This document shows, one piece after another, positions 21,152 to 26,331 of a DNA stretch of 26,331 bases. The notes beneath the pieces are model-generated. The model ran no database searches, was not told the DNA's origin, and saw only the letters and a list, made by a program, of their open reading frames with translations. The position numbers were made by a program, and so were the translations under genes. The DNA is from Trichosphaerium sp. ATCC 40318. Lineage: Eukaryota > Discosea > Flabellinia > Trichosidae. Within the stretch, counting starts at the first letter, position 1; each line of letters starts with the position of its first letter. The stretch is from assembly GCA_038496445.1 (NCBI GenBank), contig JALMLS010000034.1, positions 1 to 26,331 of the forward strand, read 5' to 3'.

Positions 21152-21481
21152 ACATGAAATAAGAAAAAGAGACAGTTTATTGTCATTTTTCACCCTTAGT
21201 AATCTCCTGTTAATCAATTAATTAGTAAAAGCGATCCTTTTAATATAACTACACGTCTACGCTTTCTGGGTTCTTCATGTGTTTACTTTTATAACCTTCA
21301 GTTGTTGTTGTTTTGATGATAAAAACAAAGATGTAGGTGCTCTCTATGTTGTAACTAAGTTTTTACTTTTTTTTTTTTGCAACACGTTTTGGGTTTTGAA
21401 TGGGTTTGCTTTAGTACAAATCACGTGTCTTTTCTATTCTTGTTTGGGTTGTTTTTGTTTTGTTTTTTTTTGGTTTCTTCG
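21152..21481. other. Convergent intergenic region
   Basis: T-rich spacer between two convergent genes. The plus-strand frames here give only Phe/Leu/Cys-rich translations of T runs. CACGTG lies at 21422. Nothing else is supported. Confidence 0.4.
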
Positions 21482-23250
21482 TTAAAATCCTGAGTATTGA
21501 GTGTCGCCTGTTTTGTAGTCATTGTAAGTTGGTGCTTGGTATTGTCTATCATATACTGCTGGTTGTTGTGTTGTTCGTTGGGGAGTAAGATATGGTGAAC
21601 TAGCGCGTGATGGAGTTGTTTGATAAGACGCTTGGTACGGTGAACGTCTTGGTACTGTCCCTGGCGTATGATAAGGAGATTGTGCCGTAGGTGTGAGATA
21701 AGGAGAGCGACTAGCCATCAATGATGGTGTATGGTATGGTGATGATGCTATTGGAGTACGCGGTAGACTTGCAGCGCTTGGGGTATGGTAAGGAGACTTA
21801 GAAACACCATTTGAATACGGAGATTGAGAAAGTATACTTGGATAAGGTGACCCGAGAAATCCCGTTTGGACGTGGAGATTTAGGTATTGTACTTGGATAA
21901 GGTGATTGAGTAATTCTAGTTGGGCGTGGAGATTTAGGTATTGTACTTGGATACGGTGATTGAGAAACTCCGTTTGGATATGGTGATTGAGAGTTTCTGC
22001 TTAGATACGGTGATTGAGAATCTCTGCTTGGATATGGAGATTGTATTTGTAATGGACTTCGTTCTAGGTCTTGTGTTTGTACTGGTAGCTCTGTTTTTAT
22101 CGTTGTTCAAGTGGTTGTTCTGTTTCTTGCTCTTGTTCTTGATCTAGGTCTTGTTCTTCGACTTCTTGTGATTTTGGTTCTATTATCGTTTCGGGTTGTT
22201 GTTCTTGGTGTTTTACTTGTGTGTTAACCTTTTCTAGTTTTTCTTGAAGTAAGTTTGCTGTGTTTAGAAGCGTTTGACATTTCTCAAAGAGTTCGTCATT
22301 TTCTACTTCTTTCATTTGCATGAGGTTATCCAGAGTCTTTATTTAGGTGTGAGAAATAGTCACGTGTATGATAGTTTGACGTACATCTGCACGTGATTTT
22401 TGTCGTGCGAATTTCATGTCGTTTAAGTATGTTTCTTGGGTCATTGTTTTTGTTAGTTCATCGACTTGTAGTTCTAACGCATCTATTCTACTTTTACTTT
22501 GTTTTTCAAGAGCGTTTAGCTTAGATCTAGTGACCATATGTTCTGCTTTTTCTTGGTGAAGATCTTCGAGTAGCTTTGACTCATTCTGGACGCACGTGTT
22601 AGCGACGATTTACAAAAAGACGGTTCTTCCTCAAGAAAAAAGTTTTGATTGTTTTTTGCATTTCCTTTACCTCCTTGTAGCTCTCTAATAAATTCTGGGC
22701 CTCGAGGTGCTTCAATTCGATATTATTAAACGTCTCTTGTCGCGCTTGAAGTTTTCGTAACTAAACAGTCTGTAAGAGAAGAGAAAAAAAAACCTTACAC
22801 AGAGATACATTATCGCGTTATGTTTTTAACATATCAAATAATTTTAGCGTACTTCTGATTCCATCTGACCTATTTTACGCTTATCTACTGTTTCTTGTAC
22901 ATTCTTCTCTTCTAAATATACCTCACTTTAATACAAAGTGTTTGGGTAACATTACCTACTAGTTTTTGAAGCACTTCCTCATAAGCAATGATAATATTTT
23001 TAAACTTCAAGTTTGTTTCTTGTTCTCTCCTTAGTACATCTTCGTAGTCCATTTGTATTATCTGTAGCTCATTCATAGCCTTTTAAAAAAATCAGTAAAC
23101 TATTAAAAAATAACACGTGATACTCTTAAATACTAAAATATACAACCTCTTCGATCACGTGATCGATCTTACCTGATGATAAATTTCTTTTTTTAATTTT
23201 GCGATATAGTCTCCTGCTGATAGCTCCGATGAACTGAAAGGTAATTCCAT
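21482..23250 (-). CDS. Coiled-coil protein with SPY/TP-rich repeat tail
   Basis: From ATG 23250 (ELPFSSSELSAGDYIAKLKK) a long coiled coil runs through NELQIIQMDYEDVLRREQET, EEKNVQETVDKRKIGQMESE, LRKLQARQETFNNIELKHLE, KLNALEKQSKSRIDALELQV and LFEKCQTLLNTANLLQEKLE. A Glu/Gln-rich stretch follows (about 22230-22100), then a tail of tandem SPYP units (SQSPYPSRDSQSPYLSRNSQ; SPYPSTIPKSPRP twice; SPYHTP) ending DYKTGDTQYSGF at 21482. Introns include GTAAGA, GTAGGT (42 nt), GTACGC, GTAAAG and GTACGT. SP/TP sites suggest a proline-directed kinase substrate. It loosely recalls centrosomal or cytoskeletal scaffolds, but I cannot assign a family. Two spots near 22090 and 21858 change frame and can be read as introns or one-base slips. 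Confidence 0.7.
21720..22060 (-). repeat. Tandem SPYP-encoding repeats
   Basis: About ten units of roughly 24-45 nt encode S-P-Y-[PLHS]-x(2-4). Two 45-nt units at about 21868-21957 are nearly identical (SPYPSTIPKSPRP). One unit near 21858 differs from its neighbour by a one-base insertion. Confidence 0.8.
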
Positions 23251-23987
23251 AGTGCGTCGATAATTCAAAGCAAATACAGACTGCAGTTTGTGGTTGATTA
23301 ATTTTTTTTGTGAAGCTTGACTCCCTTAACTAAACAAGCCTTAAAAATACTTTTTACCATGAATCTGCAGCCATACACAGCGTGCCAGTACTACGTGAAT
23401 AGATAGTATTTGATTGGTATGAATGTGGCTTTAAGCGTGGAAATACGCTATTTATCAGCCGTTATAAGTGGTATAGTCGGCTAAGCCTGGATCGGACCGG
23501 CCACCTATAATCGCTGGCTTTTGAAAACGAGGAACGTACACAAATGGATTCTTATTAACATCATTTGGTAATCCAAGCAAACTAGTTTGGATTATCCTCA
23601 GTAAGAGCATGTACAACTATCTTTGGTAACATACTCCATCTTTCGGACAATGAAGGTTACTCTCAATCAATGTTCAGCCATGATTTTCACATAAGAGCAT
23701 AAGATATCAATGTATGCAACAGCAATGCAAAGTGTCACAGATACTGTTATGGGCTAGCAGTACACTTTCAATCGCCTATAGAATAAGCTATAGTCACGTG
23801 ACAGCTACTAGCAGAAAATACATCATTTGATGAAACTAACGGATGACAGCTGTACTAAAAAGGATGCTAGTATTTTTAAAATGGTTTTATATACGCTGGA
23901 GCGATATGTTATTTGATCTTATTAGTAATGTGTACGAGTTCATTATTTTGTCTTCAACAGTTTGTTAGCAATCCACTTTAGTCCCGA
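23251..23987. other. Intergenic region with an imperfect hairpin
   Basis: About 740 nt without a convincing exon. It holds an inverted repeat at 23567-23597 (GGTAATCCAA / TTGGATTATCC, one bulged base), a GC-rich patch at 23455-23520, and TCACGTGA at 23794. The promoter of the coiled-coil gene should be at its left edge. Confidence 0.4.
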
Positions 23988-24403
23988 TCAAGGCTTTAGC
24001 CCCTTCTTTGCTAACATAACTTTGATAGGCGCAAATATGGGATGTACCAACAAGTGCTTTAATACCTCATCAGTTACTAACGTGCGACAAAGATAAAGGA
24101 TGTTTCGAAGCTGATTTTGATTTAACGTTCTAAGTACAATAGCGTGGTATCCAATAACACGTTTGACAAGCTTTAAATCGTGATGTGGTTGTTTATATGC
24201 TCTTATCTCTGTAGGAAGCCGCAATACACTTTTGTGGGAGGTGGTTGATTTTACAACGCTTTGAGGTAGATAGCATAGTATGTTGTATTCAATAATTACA
24301 AAGTAACAAAAGCCACACTTGACCCTAAGCGACATGCATGATAGTATCCAGTCTAGTGTCAACAATTGTACCTGCAAAGATACAATCTCTCAAAAGTGCA
24401 CGT
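23988..24403 (-). CDS. Unidentified minus-strand gene, 3' part
   Basis: The frame is open from about 24377 to TGA 23988 without an ATG at its start. The best reading places an exon ending TTTGCAG near 24376, a 47-nt GTACAA...GCTTAG intron, then VKCGFCYFVIIEYNILCYLP, LRLPTEIRAYKQPHHDLKLV, YHAIVLRTLNQNQLRNILYL and HPIFAPIKVMLAKKGLKP. The C-terminal half looks helical and basic. I recognise no domain, and the 5' end is not found. Confidence 0.4.
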
Positions 24404-24425
24404 GACTAGTAAATAAAGTTCAAAT

Positions 24426-24467
24426 GGTTTGGTGACAAACCGCCAAACCTTGCTGCCAGTGCAAGGT
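24426..24467. repeat. Two adjacent perfect hairpins
   Basis: GGTTTG-GTGA-CAAACC (24426-24441; GTGA is a GNRA-type loop), then ACCTTGC-TGCCAGT-GCAAGGT (24447-24467), five bases apart. Confidence 0.6.
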
Positions 24468-24809
24468 GGTGTATTAAACAGTTAGATTGTGAAGCACGCT
24501 TAAATCTTGACTCGTGTAACTGTTCCTCACTATCCCTAGATTACCATATACTAGTATATAATTGATACCAAAACAAGATCACACCTCCTTCCCGGGCCAC
24601 AACAATAATACACAAATAAACCCTATGCGTGCATGTAGTATACGTAATGACTGGTACAAGGTTAAACACTAGTTGATTTGCTGTCTATTGTTTATAAGGT
24701 TTGCCTAGTACCAATTAAGTTATTGGCAGTATCGCTCCCCAAAACCTCTGCAGTTGCATATGAACTACAATACTTTGTGGTGTAAAACAAGAGATTCATA
24801 TCAAATTGT

Positions 24810-24850
24810 TTAAGGGGGCGTGCCCCTTAAGCCTAACTGATGCATTAGGC
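24810..24850. repeat. Two abutting perfect hairpins flanked by TTAA
   Basis: TTAAGGGG-GCGTG-CCCCTTAA (24810-24830) is followed at once by GCCTAA-CTGATGCA-TTAGGC (24831-24850). Confidence 0.65.
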
Positions 24851-24906
24851 ACAAAAAATACAGAGTATAATAATAGGATTTATTATTTTTGTTGGGGTGA
24901 ACAACT

Positions 24907-26331
24907 TTAAGTTGTTTTTTTGTCGTGATTGTACAGTTGATAGTCGTTATTAGGTATATGTAACTTTAGTCTTATATGTTCATTGTATTCCTTGAATGTA
25001 ACAGGAAACGGTCCTTTTTTACTTGGACTATCACTCCATGTGACATTCTGATCAAGTGTTGGTTTTGGTTCAAACAACGGTTTTGCAAAAAAAAACTTTT
25101 TGCTGTTTAGAAGATCAGGATACTCTTCTACCAATAAGTCATATGCACGAAACCATTGTACCCATTGAATACGCCTTCTACCACCCTATACATAATTTTA
25201 AGTACAAAAGAGGATACACACTGCTTGGAAATATGCAGAGACCAAAAAAAGAAACAGAACAAAAAAGGATGAACGTAAACTCTTTTCAAAAACTGAACAT
25301 TAACAGTTCACTTGTTCTTTTCAAAATGAAGCTCTAAAACTGATTTGTGGATTATTAATAAATGATTGGGAATAGTAATGATAAAGATAAAAGATTATCA
25401 AAGTCGATGGTTAACTTACAGATAAAAACCAAGGTTTGCCTCCAGGGAAATGCCAAACTTTTGAATTACCGAGCCAGTTTTGATTGTATAGCCCATGAAC
25501 GTTTCTGGCATCAACAACATAACCCCTGGTTTAAAAATTATCAATACAAGAGTAAGGATACACTCAAACGAAAGTTGTTGTTCATAAAAAAAAAAACATC
25601 TCATCTCAAAGAACGGAGAATGTGAAATGAACGTACCATGGTAAAAGATTCCATCTCAATGAATCATTACGTGCTACAAAAGCATAGTTAAGTACCCACT
25701 GATCACAACATTCCTTCAACTGCAGTTCTGCTATAAAGTGTTCTCTGAGCACTTTTACAAGATGGTTGTAAACTTTATCATTCGGTTCAAAAACGAAGAA
25801 ACCTTGTGTTAAAAATAGATCAGTATTTTCTTGTCAACTTGATTCATAGCATACCTGTATTACAAGCTTCCTCATCACTACGCGCCCAGTATTCTCGATG
25901 TGCTAGTTATAGTTAGATAGGAGGTAAGTATATGATGGTGTTCATACCAGCCGGTGTTGGATATGTGAATATGTCATCAATGTTTTTTGTAATGACCATA
26001 TCAGCATCAATAAAACATGCTTTGGTGTATCCTTTCATGAGCTTGAATATCTTTAATTTAGCTAATCTAGTTCCATGTTGTTTGCTCTAAGCAGGTTTGT
26101 CAGTAAAAGTAAAATAAAAAGCAACGGAAAAAAATATATACTGAGTTCTTTTGTCAAATAGGTCTCGGGCAACTTAACCAAGTATTTCTTAATAACGTAC
26201 AGGTTTCTTTGTAATGTTGTATTCCATAAATAATTTAGTAACATTAAATGGTTCTATGACTCTTATTTCATCAGCCAACTTCTCATACGCATCTGGAAGC
26301 TACAACAAGAACCATAAAGTCAAAAAAAAAA
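24907..26331 (-). CDS. GT8 glycosyltransferase, glycogenin-like (5' end outside window)
   Basis: GT8 enzymes use a UDP-sugar and a DxD-bound Mn ion; glycogenin primes glycogen and relatives build glucuronyl or galactosyl linkages. The exon at the right edge starts after an acceptor at about 26301 and reads LPDAYEKLADEIRVIEPFNV. Then RLAKLKIFKLMKGYTKACFI is followed by DADMV (the DxD) and ITKNIDDIFTYPTPAG, then GFFVFEPNDKVYNHLVKVL, CCDQWVLNYAFVARNDSLRW and NSKVWHFPGGKPWFLS (HxxGxxKPW motif). The tail ends LYNHDKKTT at TAA 24907. Introns have GTACGT, GTATGA, GTATGC, GTACGT and GTAAGT donors; the last, about 25181-25420, is roughly 240 nt and the longest seen here. The N-terminal Rossmann part lies beyond the window. 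No transmembrane segment is visible in the part present. The sugar donor cannot be told. Confidence 0.92.

Larger units (their letters stand above)
24404..24906. other. Intergenic region rich in perfect hairpins
   Basis: Two pairs of adjacent hairpins (24426-24467 and 24810-24850) lie here, plus AT-rich filler. There is no ORF of note. CACGTG occurs at 24400. Confidence 0.5.

Noticed and set aside
23455-23520. tRNA-like patch (GTGGTATAGTCGGCTAAGCC; GGTCCGATCC on the other strand)
   Set aside because: The A-box-like and B-box-like parts are on opposite strands and no cloverleaf with an acceptor stem can be drawn.
25056-25625. Plus-strand ORFs of 93 and 87 codons
   Set aside because: They lie over the last exon and the roughly 240-nt intron of the GT8 gene on the other strand and show no family motif.
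1-26331. Non-standard genetic code, suggested by in-frame stops between exons
   Set aside because: TAA, TAG and TGA all end well-matched proteins here (GTPase TAA, TTLL TAG, ATP synthase TGA); the internal stops fall in introns.

Overview
This is nuclear DNA from a compact, AT-rich unicellular eukaryote (A+T roughly 60%) that I cannot name. The evidence is dense genes on both strands, many spliceosomal introns mostly 40-60 nt long, a nuclear-encoded mitochondrial F1-ATPase subunit, a tubulin-tyrosine-ligase-like enzyme and a piggyBac transposon. Most real genes are cut into short exons, so I rebuilt them by joining exons with matching phase and checking family motifs. Five models (GTPase, Nudix, acyltransferase, F-box/MORN, transposase exons 1-3) add up exactly in frame.

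Layout, left to right. Minus strand 49-5939: a large gene that joins RWD-like repeats, a cysteine-less E2 (UBC) domain and a complete UFD1 domain, followed upstream by a TTLL gene. An unresolved minus-strand region lies at 6276-6676. Plus strand 6754-9262: a secreted isochorismatase-family hydrolase, then a Spg1/Tem1-type GTPase whose last exon encodes an apparent SOCS box. A piggyBac element (9318-11445) has inverted ends and a transposase with host-like introns. Minus strand 11633-13640: a Nudix (Ap4A-hydrolase-like) gene, a peroxiredoxin-like gene and a small unknown. Plus strand 13740-18429: an F-box/MORN-repeat protein, F1-ATPase delta and an 11-exon ER-anchored acyltransferase of the HxxxDG superfamily. 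An unknown 152-aa minus gene follows. At 19150-21151 (+) is a secreted repeat protein that looks like a parallel beta-helix. At 21482-23250 (-) is a coiled-coil protein with an SPY-repeat tail. The right end carries an unknown minus ORF and a partial GT8 (glycogenin-like) glycosyltransferase running off the window.

The genes do not form one pathway; this is ordinary eukaryotic gene order. The recurring functional theme is ubiquitin: the UBC-UFD1 fusion, the SOCS-box GTPase and the F-box/MORN protein all look like ubiquitin readers or E3 adaptors. Two window-wide signals stand out: nearly half of the introns start with GTAC instead of GTAAGT, and the E-box CACGTG (often TCACGTGA) is strongly over-represented to the right of 11.4 kb. 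I see no rRNA, tRNA or CRISPR.
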